Positions 1-5,550 of a stretch of 6,253 bases of DNA are shown piece by piece. This DNA is from Rhodobacteraceae bacterium UBA6197 (GTDB lineage: Bacteria; Pseudomonadota; Alphaproteobacteria; Rhodobacterales; Rhodobacteraceae). Position numbers and translations under genes: made by a program. The first letter of the stretch is position 1, and each line of letters opens with the position of its first letter. The stretch covers positions 44,564-50,816 of the forward strand of contig DISZ01000014.1 of assembly GCA_002422085.1 (NCBI GenBank). The letters run 5' to 3'. The notes under the pieces were generated by a model. That model was not told the DNA's origin, did no database searches, and worked only from the letters and a program-made list of their open reading frames with translations.

Positions 1-178
1 CGAACACCTCGACCAGCTTGGCGAAATCCGCGAGCGAGCGGCTCAGGCGGTCGATCTTGTAGACCACCACCACGTCGACCAGCCCGTCCTCGATGTCCTC
101 CAGCAGCCGCCGTAAGCCGGGGCGTTCCAGCGTGCCGCCCGAGATGCCGCCGTCGTCATACTGATCGCGGACCAGATG
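1..178 (-). pseudogene. Serine recombinase fragment (5'-truncated, runs off the window)
   Basis: Read on the minus strand, 59 codons match the resolvase/invertase catalytic domain found in large serine integrases. They start near the YDDGGISGG stretch, continue through ERPGLRRLLEDI and a hydrophobic VDVVVVYK strand, and reach DRLSRSLADF, which holds the conserved Asp and Arg residues of the DRLxR active-site motif. Such enzymes cut and rejoin DNA through a 5'-phosphoserine link. The nucleophilic serine normally lies in the first 10-20 residues, and that part is absent: upstream of about position 178 the frame no longer resembles a recombinase and the DNA instead matches the neighbouring gene in another frame. 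No start codon with a ribosome binding site is visible for this fragment. I infer a dead integrase of the prophage left end. The C-terminal half lies outside the window, so the full extent of damage is unknown. Confidence 0.85.
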
Positions 179-183
179 CGGTA
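175..183. other. Rearrangement junction between recombinase and defence-like gene
   Basis: To the left of this point the minus strand reads as serine recombinase, with codon low positions congruent to 2 modulo 3. To the right it reads as the defence-like protein up to DSCLVY, in a different frame (low positions congruent to 1 modulo 3). The two similarities abut within a few bases and both reading frames are abnormal across the join. This is best explained by a deletion. I see no long repeat at the join, so short-homology or illegitimate joining is my inference. Confidence 0.65.
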
Positions 184-978
184 AACGAGGCAGCTGTCGG
201 CATGCTCTAGCACGACGACTTCGTTGTCGATCGCATCCGAGAACCCGAGCCTCGGCTTTGGTCCGTTGGAAGCGAAGATCAGGTTCTTCGGCCGCCCGTC
301 GACGCCGCGGCGAACGGGGCGTACCGAGAATGTTGCGCGGCCCGAGACCTCTCCTGTCTGAGCAACCTCGTAGCCATCGAGTTGCAGGATGCGGGTCAAG
401 TCCGCTGCCAGCGCAGCCTAGTCGTCGGCATCACGAAACCGGGGATCCAGAGCGGTCTCGATCAGCTGCGCAAACCTCCTCGAAGGACATGTTATCGCCC
501 CGATGACTTCGAAGACCTCCTTCGCGTTCCACAACGGGTCCGCGCCAGTCGCGTGTTGTCTAAGCTCTTCGATTTTGGTGGGGCCATCGAAGAAGTCGGC
601 AGGCGAACTCAGATCGAATAGCCCCTCGATCACGTCCGGACGAATGCCTTGTCCATGGATCCCGGCACCAAGGCGATCGGCCACCCGGTCGCGAGTGATC
701 GCGGAGATCTCCGGCTGGTCCTTGTCCTGTAGGAGGTATACCCGGTCCTGTAGGCCGATATCTCGCCGTTCTCGCGCAAACTCGAGGACCAGAGCCAGCG
801 CCTTTGTTGGTGGAAGGCTTGCAAGTGTATTCTGTGCAACAGTCTTTTTGCTGGTCCCTTCTGCAAGTGGGATGTCGCGTCTGGAGAAGAATGCCTCGAT
901 ATCGACGGCCCTCATGGCATCCCGAAAGCAGTAGCCCGCCAGCTCGAACAGATCATCCAACTCTCCGTCACCTGCCAC
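181..978 (-). pseudogene. AbiJ-NTD3-like abortive-infection protein, broken by an amber codon and a 3' truncation
   Basis: The GTG at 978 is the likely start: a GGGAG ribosome binding site (complement of 987-991) lies 8 bases upstream, and the codon falls 2 bases after the repressor stop. An ATG at 1002 in the same frame would overlap the repressor and has no clear site. The frame gives 186 residues, then TAG at 418-420, then continues in the same frame for 79 codons with normal protein character, including a VKNLIFAS-type stretch (KNLIFASNGPKPRL) and EHADSCLVY. In my recollection this C-terminal block, and the QPEISAITRDRVADRL and PSRRFAQLIE stretches before it, resemble the AbiJ N-terminal domain 3 found in abortive-infection proteins. 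That identification is from memory and moderate. The frame ends at the recombinase junction near 181, so the true C-terminus is lost. A single CAG-to-TAG change would explain the stop. Position directly behind a repressor suggests expression in the lysogen. Confidence 0.6.
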
Positions 979-980
979 AG

Positions 981-1658
981 CTATAACTCCCGCGCGAACC
1001 ATCGGATGCGGCCGACGATATGAATCTCGTCGGCCGTTCTTTCGTATTCGGGATAGTGCTTGTTGTCGGAGATCACGCGAACCGCTGGCGGGTCGCTGTT
1101 GGCGATGTGCTCGAGCCGCTTGGCGACGAGCCCCATGCCGTCATCGAGCACGAAGATGCCCGGCGGGTTCGGAGCGCGGCGCGTCATGTCCACGAGAACC
1201 GTGTCGCCGTCGAGCAGCGTCGGGGCCATGCTGTCGCCCTCGACATGCATGATACGCAACTGCGACGGGCTGGCCTTCAGGCTGTTGCGGATCCAGGAGC
1301 GCCGGAAGTGGTAGGCGCGGCCGGCGGTGTCGCCATGGTCCTCCACGACGGCCCCGCCGCCCATCGAAGGTCGCGGGCTGGCGTGGGCGATGGAGACGAA
1401 GGTCTCGTCCGGGTTCTCGATGAAGGGCGGTGCGCCCTCGACATCGCCGATCCCGTGGATCAGCCAGTCGCGATCCACCTTCAGTACGCGCGCGACCTCC
1501 GCCAGCTTGTCGATGCCCGGGCGCGTCGAGCGTCCGCGGAGGATGTCGTAGACGAAGGAACGGTTCACGCCGGCCATCTCGGCGACGTGGGCGGGACTGA
1601 TGCCAAGCTGGTTGGCCCGGGCCCTGAGGCGGTCGGAAAGCGTGTGGTGCTCGGTCAT
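981..1658 (-). CDS. XRE-family/S24 CI-like phage repressor
   Basis: This 225-residue protein is a LexA/CI-type transcriptional repressor. Residues about 6-45 form a helix-turn-helix (LGISPAHVAEMAG, then VNRSFVYDIL), and residues about 135-223 form the S24 peptidase/dimerisation domain. The Ser-Lys dyad is visible: Ser143 in EGDSM and Lys180 in GLVAKRLE. A clean Ala-Gly self-cleavage site at the usual distance is not obvious; Ala112-Gly113 is closer to the serine than in LexA or lambda CI, so RecA-stimulated cleavage is uncertain. I chose the ATG at 1658 because GGTGGGGA stands just upstream and because the longer frame from 1718 would overlap the predicted promoter. The gene is divergent from the rightward early operon and nearly abuts the defence-like gene downstream. 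By analogy with lambdoid phages it should repress the rightward operon and tune its own expression. Confidence 0.92.
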   Translation of the reverse strand: MTEHHTLSDRLRARANQLGISPAHVAEMAGVNRSFVYDILRGRSTRPGIDKLAEVARVLKVDRDWLIHGIGDVEGAPPFIENPDETFVSIAHASPRPSMGGGAVVEDHGDTAGRAYHFRRSWIRNSLKASPSQLRIMHVEGDSMAPTLLDGDTVLVDMTRRAPNPPGIFVLDDGMGLVAKRLEHIANSDPPAVRVISDNKHYPEYERTADEIHIVGRIRWFAREL

Positions 1659-1689
1659 GTCATCCCCACCCAACTGTGGATGAAATAGG

Positions 1690-1718
1690 ATAAAATCGGA
1701 TTGATCGAAGCCCGTCAA
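1690..1718 (-). promoter_or_regulatory. Predicted promoter of the repressor
   Basis: On the minus strand there is TTGACG (1718-1713), a 17-base spacer, and TTTTAT (1695-1690). The -35 box matches the sigma-70 consensus in 5 of 6 positions and the -10 box in 4 of 6. It lies 31 bases upstream of the chosen repressor start, which supports that start over the ATG at 1718. Confidence 0.55.
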
Positions 1719-1729
1719 GCGAATAAGAA
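1701..1729 (+). promoter_or_regulatory. Possible rightward early promoter
   Basis: TTGATC at 1701-1706, a 17-base spacer and TAAGAA at 1724-1729 make a weak sigma-70-like pair, with good -35 and poor -10 matches. It overlaps the predicted repressor promoter face to face, an arrangement typical of phage immunity regions. It would drive the gene starting at 1775. The support is sequence resemblance and context only. Confidence 0.3.
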
Positions 1730-1735
1730 CAGAAG

Positions 1736-1748
1736 GTAAACATCTTAC
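1736..1748. promoter_or_regulatory. Possible operator dyad
   Basis: GTAAACATCTTAC has 4-bp symmetric arms (GTAA and TTAC) around a 5-base centre. It lies just downstream of the possible rightward promoter and is a candidate repressor site. Only one clear copy is seen, so the call is weak. Confidence 0.25.
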
Positions 1749-1774
1749 ACGGGAATCGGCGTGGAGGGCAGCGA

Positions 1775-2458
1775 ATGCACATCGACAAATCGTACTTCAC
1801 GCTCCCCGAGATCCTCGAGCGGTGGCAGATCACCGAGGCCGACCTGATCTACCTCGCGGAGAACGACAAGCTCCGGCTGTCGGTGCGCGTGTTCGGCGTG
1901 CCCATGGAGTTCGGCGACTACGAGGAAGGTGCGGACGGCGAGCCCTGCCGGGTGCCGTGGGAACAGAACTATTACAGCGGCCTGCTCGATCTCCATGCCC
2001 GTGATGTGTTCCAGCTTTTCCGGTGCGGTGAGGTTCATCTCGCGAGTTTTCGGACGCAGAGGGCCGACTACTCGGAGACCTGGGGCGATGCGCAGCCCGT
2101 CCTCGTCATGATCGGCGACCTGCTGCTAAGGCGCGATGAACGCGACCGTTTCGAGGTCGAGACCGGGTTCTCGCCCGGTGGACAGCCGATGGAGGAGGCC
2201 ACCTTCATCCACTCGGCCGACTATCTCGAGGTTCGCTGCAACGGCTGCCGGTTCAAGCTGGGCCCGATCCAGGCGGAGGTCGTGCGCGCACTGCACGAGG
2301 CAGCGCAGGCCGGCGCGCCCTGGCAGAACGGCAAGGCGATCCTGTCGCGCGCCGGCTCGAAGAGCCTGCGCATGGCCGACGTCTTCAAGTCGCAGAAGGA
2401 CTGGCGGCATCTGATCCGCTCCGACCGGCGCGGCGGATACCGTCTGAATCTCGACTGA
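1775..2458 (+). CDS. Hypothetical phage protein with likely C-terminal winged-helix region
   Basis: This 227-residue protein starts at ATG 1775 with a strong GGAGG (1763-1767) 7 bases upstream. I do not recognise a named family. Residues about 6-40 (LPEILERWQITEADLIYLAEN, beginning at Leu10) look like a short helix-turn-helix or MerR-type opening. A middle part carries no motif I can name; Cys155 and Cys158 (RCNGCRF) form one CxxC pair. Residues about 158-225 run from LGPIQAEVVRALHEA to RRGGYRLNL, alternating helices with a glycine-bearing turn, which fits a winged-helix fold. It is the first gene opposite the repressor, the place where Cro-like or antirepressor proteins are often found. That role is inference from position. 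The protein is soluble, with no signal peptide or membrane segment. Confidence 0.85.
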   Translation: MHIDKSYFTLPEILERWQITEADLIYLAENDKLRLSVRVFGVPMEFGDYEEGADGEPCRVPWEQNYYSGLLDLHARDVFQLFRCGEVHLASFRTQRADYSETWGDAQPVLVMIGDLLLRRDERDRFEVETGFSPGGQPMEEATFIHSADYLEVRCNGCRFKLGPIQAEVVRALHEAAQAGAPWQNGKAILSRAGSKSLRMADVFKSQKDWRHLIRSDRRGGYRLNLD

Positions 2459-2460
2459 GC

Positions 2461-2609
2461 GATCCCCGTCCGTCCGGTCCCTGTGGGATCGGGAGGGGGA
2501 TGGGTGAGGGATGGTGGGGGATGACGGCGCCCCGCCAACGGCCAAGAGCCAGTCCTGCAAGGACCGACTGATCCCCCTCCGCATCCCCCGCCAGTCCCCA
2601 CGACATCCC
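2461..2609. repeat. Cluster of GGGAT/ATCCC motifs on both strands (iteron-like)
   Basis: The gap holds GGGAT at 2485, 2497, 2508 and 2518 (spacing 12, 11 and 10 bases, near one helical turn) and the inverse ATCCC at 2462, 2571, 2583 and 2605. GGAGGGGGAT at 2492-2501 is perfectly complementary to ATCCCCCTCC at 2571-2580, and GGTGGGGGATG at 2513-2523 is complementary to CATCCCCCGCC at 2582-2592 apart from one position. A small hairpin, GTCCT-GCA-AGGAC, sits between them at 2552-2564. This could be a protein-binding array, a replication-linked element or a folded leader RNA. No T-run follows, so it does not look like an intrinsic terminator. Confidence 0.45.
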
Positions 2610-2626
2610 ACACCGTAATTTCGCAC

Positions 2627-2657
2627 TGTCTCCTCAACGACGACACGAGAGGAGACA
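2627..2657 (+). promoter_or_regulatory. Perfect 9-bp dyad covering the ribosome binding site of the excisionase-like gene
   Basis: TGTCTCCTC (2627-2635) is exactly complementary to GAGGAGACA (2649-2657) across a 13-base loop. The right arm contains the GGAG at 2651-2654 that serves the ATG at 2661. As RNA the hairpin would hide this site and limit translation. As DNA it is a 31-bp symmetric element suited to a dimeric regulator, possibly the HTH protein it precedes. The symmetry is directly visible; the function is inferred. Confidence 0.55.
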
Positions 2658-2660
2658 CCG

Positions 2661-2927
2661 ATGCTGCAGAGGCATTGCCTGAACCAGAAGGAGCTGGCCC
2701 GGCGCTGGGGGATCTCCCACCGGACGCTGGAACGCTGGCGCTACAACGGCCAGGGGCCGGCCTTCCTCAAGCTCGGCGGACGCGTGCTCTACCGGCTCGC
2801 CGATATCGAAGCTTTCGAGCAGAGCCAGCTGCAGCGTGCCCTGAAAATCAGCGAGGCGGTCGCACGCGTCGGTCATTCGCCCCGTCGGCTGACCGCGGAC
2901 CCCGCGCGGGCCGCACGGGTATGCTGA
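2661..2927 (+). CDS. AlpA/excisionase-like helix-turn-helix protein
   Basis: This 88-residue protein has the layout of the small MerR-like HTH family that includes AlpA regulators and phage excisionases. Residues about 8-27 form the helix-turn-helix (NQKELARRWGISHRTLERW). Residues 32-52 form the wing, from GPAFLKLGGR to VLYRLADIEAF, the usual hallmark of this family. The last 35 residues are basic and probably extended. The ATG at 2661 has GGAG at 2651-2654, 6 bases upstream and inside a 9-bp inverted repeat, so its expression may be restrained. Its stop overlaps the start of the next gene (TGATG), suggesting translational coupling. Such proteins bind DNA to direct excision or to activate integrase genes. 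With the integrase broken here, an excision role would be lost. A regulatory role is equally possible. Confidence 0.85.
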   Translation: MLQRHCLNQKELARRWGISHRTLERWRYNGQGPAFLKLGGRVLYRLADIEAFEQSQLQRALKISEAVARVGHSPRRLTADPARAARVC

Positions 2928-3274
2928 TGGTCGCCGCAACCCCGATCGGCGCCCGCGTAGCGAGGCCGCAGCTCACTGATGTCGAGCTCTACGCCTGGAT
3001 CGCGCAGGCCGAGGCCGGCGCCCGGATCGAGTACCACCGCGGCTTTCTCGGGATCGATGTCACGCCGGTGATCTCGACCTTGCCCGAGGCCGAGCGCCGT
3101 CAGCTTGCCGATCTCGGTCAGGCCGCGCTGGGCGCCTTCGAGAAGGGCCTCGTGCACCTCGTGCAGGAGCGCGTGGGCCCCGATCGCTTCGCTTACATCG
3201 CCGTCGCCCGTCCGAGACCCAAAGCCGCCGCCACCTCGCTTTCGGCGCTGCTCCTCGAAGAGCGCGCCGCGTGA
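2927..3274 (+). CDS. Hypothetical small phage protein
   Basis: This 115-residue protein follows the HTH gene with a one-base TGATG overlap at 2925-2929. An alternative ATG at 2921 adds two residues. I chose 2927 because of the coupling arrangement and a weak GGG about 7 bases upstream. I do not recognise a family. The sequence opens with a variable tail to about residue 16, then a helical segment (DVELYAWIAQAEAG), a central part ending PEAERRQLADLGQAALGAFEKG, and a strand-like DRFAYIAVARPRP near residues 86-98. The tail is Ala- and Leu-rich. There is no signal peptide, membrane segment or catalytic motif. Its place in the operon between an HTH protein and recombination genes suggests an accessory role in early phage functions, but nothing in the sequence defines it. 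Confidence 0.75.
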   Translation: MVAATPIGARVARPQLTDVELYAWIAQAEAGARIEYHRGFLGIDVTPVISTLPEAERRQLADLGQAALGAFEKGLVHLVQERVGPDRFAYIAVARPRPKAAATSLSALLLEERAA

Positions 3275-3309
3275 TGGCCCTGCCATTCCCTTCCAACGGA
3301 GACCCCACC

Positions 3310-3792
3310 ATGCCGCATCCCGACAACGCTCCCCGCTTCGGCGATCTCGAAGGTCTCGCCATCGGCGACATCGCGGCGTTGCCGCCCGAGATGCTGCTGG
3401 ATCTGCAGACCACGGCGCTCGCCGAAACCGCCCGCGTGAAGCGGCTGCGGGACCGGCTCGAGGCCGGGATTGCGCAACGCTACGAGGCCGCCGTCGCGGC
3501 CGAGCGGGCTGCGCAGGGCAAGACCTGCGGCACCGTGCGCGTCGAGGACGAGGGCGTCGTGATCGTCGCCGACCTGCCGAAGAAGGTCACGTGGGATCAG
3601 GATCGGCTCGCTGCCATGGCCGAGCGCATCCGCGTCGCCGGCGACGATCCGACCGAGTATCTCGAGATCGCCTACCGCGTGCCCGAGCGGCGCTTCGGCG
3701 CCTGGCCCGCGGCGATGCGCGAGGGCTTCGCGGACGCGCGCAGCGAGACCACCGGCAAACCCGTCTTCCGGCTCGAGGCTCGAGACCGGTGA
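3310..3792 (+). CDS. Hypothetical phage protein with central coiled coil
   Basis: The 160-residue product starts at ATG 3310, with GGAG (3298-3301) 8 bases upstream. The frame is also open from GTG 3271 and ATG 3274, overlapping the previous stop, but those lack a comparable site. Residues about 25-68 are strongly helical with heptad-like Leu, Ala and Arg spacing (ALAETARVKRLRDRLEAGI), suggesting a short coiled coil. Residues about 74-90 are strand-rich (GTVRVEDEGVVIVADLPKK), and the rest alternates short helices with Glu, Arg and Pro. I do not recognise a named family. It lies directly upstream of the recombination ATPase, separated by a gap holding a large inverted repeat, and is probably in the same operon. 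Cytoplasmic location is expected, as no export signal is present. Confidence 0.78.
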   Translation: MPHPDNAPRFGDLEGLAIGDIAALPPEMLLDLQTTALAETARVKRLRDRLEAGIAQRYEAAVAAERAAQGKTCGTVRVEDEGVVIVADLPKKVTWDQDRLAAMAERIRVAGDDPTEYLEIAYRVPERRFGAWPAAMREGFADARSETTGKPVFRLEARDR

Positions 3793-3793
3793 A

Positions 3794-3868
3794 GCGCGGC
3801 GGCGGGACGCCCGGTCGGCAACGCCGGGCAGGTTCCCCTTCGGCACCCGGTCACCCCCGCCGCCGCGC
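3794..3868. repeat. Perfect 13-bp inverted repeat enclosing nested hairpins
   Basis: GCGCGGCGGCGGG at 3794-3806 is exactly complementary to CCCGCCGCCGCGC at 3856-3868. Inside lies a second stem, GCCCGG (3809-3814) with CCGGGC (3824-3829), with a 9-base loop. CCGGG at 3824-3828 could pair instead with CCCGG at 3846-3850, so two inner stems compete. The element begins two bases after the upstream stop codon and ends before the ribosome binding site (CCGGAG, 3885-3890) of the ATPase gene. No T-run follows, so it is not a standard terminator. An intercistronic mRNA structure or binding site is possible. Confidence 0.6.
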
Positions 3869-3896
3869 ACCCTGAACGCAACCTCCGGAGAACCCC

Positions 3897-4754
3897 ATGG
3901 CCTTCCGCATCATCACCGCCGACGAACGGCTCTCGGCCACCGAGAACAAGACGTCCCTCGCCATCTTCGGCCCGCCCGGCGTCGGCAAGACGACGCTCCT
4001 GAAGACGCTGCCCGCCGAGGAGACGGTCTGCCTCGACCTCGAGGCCGGCATGAAGTCGGTGCAGGACTGGCGCGGGGACTCGATCCCGGTGCGCAGCTTC
4101 ACCGATTTCCGCGACCTCGCCGTACTGATCGGCGGGCACGATCCGGCCCAGCATCCGAAGTCCTGGTACGGCGCCGAGTATCACGCCTGGCTGCAGCAGC
4201 AGTATCTCGGCACCGGCATCGAGGACTTTCTCGCCCGGAAACGGATCGTCTTCGTCGACTCGATCACCGACCTGACGCGGCAGGCCATGGCCTATGCCCG
4301 CCAGCAGCCCGAGGCCTTCTCCGAGCGGACCGGGAAGCCCGATGTCCGCGGCGCCTACGGGCTCCTGGGCCGCGAGGTGATCCAGGCGCTGAAGCACCTG
4401 CAGCACGCCCGCGGCAAGACGGTGATCTTCGTCGGCGTGCTCGAGAAGGTGACCGACGAGTTCGGCACGGCGACCTGGCAGCCGCAGATGGAGGGCACCA
4501 AGGCCGGGCGCGAGTTGCCGGGCATCGTCGATCAGGTGGTCTCGATGCAACTCTTCGGCCGCGACGCCAAGGGCGACTGGACCCTCGACGAAAACTCCGC
4601 CGAGCGCCGCCTCGTCTGCCGCTCCGGCAATCCCTGGGGCCTTCCCGCCAAGGACCGCTCCGGCCGCCTCGATGTGACCGAGGCGCCCGATCTCGGCGCG
4701 CTGATCGCCAAGATCGACGGCCGTGCACCCGCCCACACCGCCACCCCTTCCTGA
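3897..4754 (+). CDS. Sak4-like RecA-fold ATPase (AAA_24-type phage recombination protein)
   Basis: This 285-residue protein starts at ATG 3897 with CCGGAG 6 bases upstream. It has a Walker A loop GPPGVGKT at residues 25-32 and a Walker B strand IVFVDS at 117-122, with Asp121 the likely magnesium ligand. A later strand, VIFVGVLEKV, and a LPGIVDQVVSM segment match the pattern I know from AAA_24/Sak4-type phage proteins, which keep only the RecA core. Sak4 of phage HK620 is a known single-strand annealing protein stimulated by its cognate SSB. By analogy this one should bind ATP and promote annealing of ssDNA during phage replication and repair. The following gene, 22 bases away, looks like that SSB partner. 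No N- or C-terminal RecA extensions are present. A generic phage NTPase is the alternative; the fold is secure, the annealing activity inferred. Confidence 0.9.
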   Translation: MAFRIITADERLSATENKTSLAIFGPPGVGKTTLLKTLPAEETVCLDLEAGMKSVQDWRGDSIPVRSFTDFRDLAVLIGGHDPAQHPKSWYGAEYHAWLQQQYLGTGIEDFLARKRIVFVDSITDLTRQAMAYARQQPEAFSERTGKPDVRGAYGLLGREVIQALKHLQHARGKTVIFVGVLEKVTDEFGTATWQPQMEGTKAGRELPGIVDQVVSMQLFGRDAKGDWTLDENSAERRLVCRSGNPWGLPAKDRSGRLDVTEAPDLGALIAKIDGRAPAHTATPS

Positions 4755-4776
4755 TCCAGACGCAAAGGACAGATCC

Positions 4777-5550
4777 ATGAGCTACGATCTCAACGACGCC
4801 CAGCCGCAGATGGCCCCCATCGGCGAGCTGATCCCCGACGGCACCTTCGCCAAGGTCCGCCTGACCGTGCGCCCCGGCGGCGTGGACGGCGCCACCCCGA
4901 TGGACACGAAGCTCCTGAAGGCCTCGCAGTCGAGCGACGCGAAGATGCTGGACTGCGAGTTCACCATCCTCGAGGGGCCACATGCCCGGCGGAAGTTCTG
5001 GCAGAGCTTCACCGTGGCGGGCGGCAAGGTCGACGAGAAGGGCCAGTCGATCGGCTGGAAGATCTCCAAGTCCACCTTTCGCGCGATGGTCGACAGCGCT
5101 CTCGGGCTCGATCCCAGAGACGAAAGTCCCGACGCCAAGGCCAAGCGGGTGCTGCCCGGGCTCAAGCACCTCGACGGCATCGTCTTCGCCGCGCGGATCA
5201 TGGTGGAGCCCGCCTCCAACCCCCAATACCGCGACCAGAACCGGATCGCGAATGTCGTTCTGCCCGACGAGCCGCAGCATGCCGCGATCATGCGCGGCGA
5301 AACCGTGCGCCCGGAGCCCGTCAACGCCCCGCCGCGGAAAGCCACGAGCGCGCCGGCGCCGGGCTGGCAGGCGCCCACGCCGGCATGGGGTGCGCAACCG
5401 CAAGCCCCGGCGGCGGCTCCGGCCTGGGGCGCACAGGCGCCCGCGCCGCAGCCCACGCAGCAGTCGCCCGCCCAGCAGTCGCCCGCGTCCCCGCCGTCCG
5501 CGTCGGGCGGAGCGCCGGCGACCGGCATGCCCGCCTGGCTCAATGGGTGA
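4777..5550 (+). CDS. Putative phage ssDNA-binding protein, DUF669-like with disordered tail
   Basis: The 257-residue product starts at ATG 4777, with AAAGGA 7 bases upstream (4764-4769). Residues about 14-165 alternate strands and a helix in the pattern of DUF669-type phage OB-fold proteins: IPDGTFAKVRL near 19-29, LDCEFTILEGPHARRKFWQSF at 58-78, the helical KSTFRAMVDSALGL at 98-111, then a strand pair ending RIANVVLPDE. Residues about 183-257 form a Pro/Ala/Gln-rich tail with repeated PAWGAQ (202-207, 215-220) and QQSPA (228-232, 233-237) units, ending in a hydrophobic MPAWLNG. Such a layout recalls SSB proteins, whose disordered tail ends in a partner-binding tip, although the tip here is not acidic. 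Adjacent to a Sak4-like ATPase, it is most likely the ssDNA-binding partner. The identification combines pattern memory with context. Confidence 0.72.
   Translation: MSYDLNDAQPQMAPIGELIPDGTFAKVRLTVRPGGVDGATPMDTKLLKASQSSDAKMLDCEFTILEGPHARRKFWQSFTVAGGKVDEKGQSIGWKISKSTFRAMVDSALGLDPRDESPDAKAKRVLPGLKHLDGIVFAARIMVEPASNPQYRDQNRIANVVLPDEPQHAAIMRGETVRPEPVNAPPRKATSAPAPGWQAPTPAWGAQPQAPAAAPAWGAQAPAPQPTQQSPAQQSPASPPSASGGAPATGMPAWLNG
5458..5486 (+). repeat. Tandem 14-base direct repeat inside the SSB-like tail
   Basis: CAGCAGTCGCCCGC occurs at 5458-5471 and again at 5473-5486, a 15-base period that keeps frame and encodes two QQSPA units. It lies in the disordered tail, where in-frame length change would be tolerated. 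Confidence 0.75.

Noticed and set aside
418..420. Programmed recoding of the amber codon
   Set aside because: No recoding signal is evident, and the gene is also truncated downstream, so plain decay is simpler.
1020..1688. A 222-codon plus-strand frame opposite the repressor
   Set aside because: The repressor reading has a clear HTH and Ser-Lys dyad. The opposite frame is a mirror with no recognisable content.
1659..1718. A 20-residue N-terminal extension of the repressor from ATG 1718
   Set aside because: It would overlap the predicted promoter, has no good ribosome binding site, and the HTH starts soon after the ATG at 1658, which has a good site.
2459..2600. An intrinsic terminator after the 1775-2458 gene
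   Set aside because: GATCCC (2461-2466) and GGGATC (2485-2490) can pair, but the loop is 18 bases and no T-run follows.
2461..2609. A CRISPR array
   Set aside because: The repeated units are only 5-10 bases, spaced about one helical turn apart and present in both orientations, with no spacer structure and no cas genes.
3105..3875. A 256-codon plus-strand frame across two genes
   Set aside because: The product is dominated by Arg, Pro and Ala runs and overlaps two better-supported frames with ribosome binding sites.
3672..4778. A 368-codon minus-strand frame
   Set aside because: It is fully opposed to the ATPase gene, which has Walker motifs and a ribosome binding site. The antisense product has low complexity and no motif.
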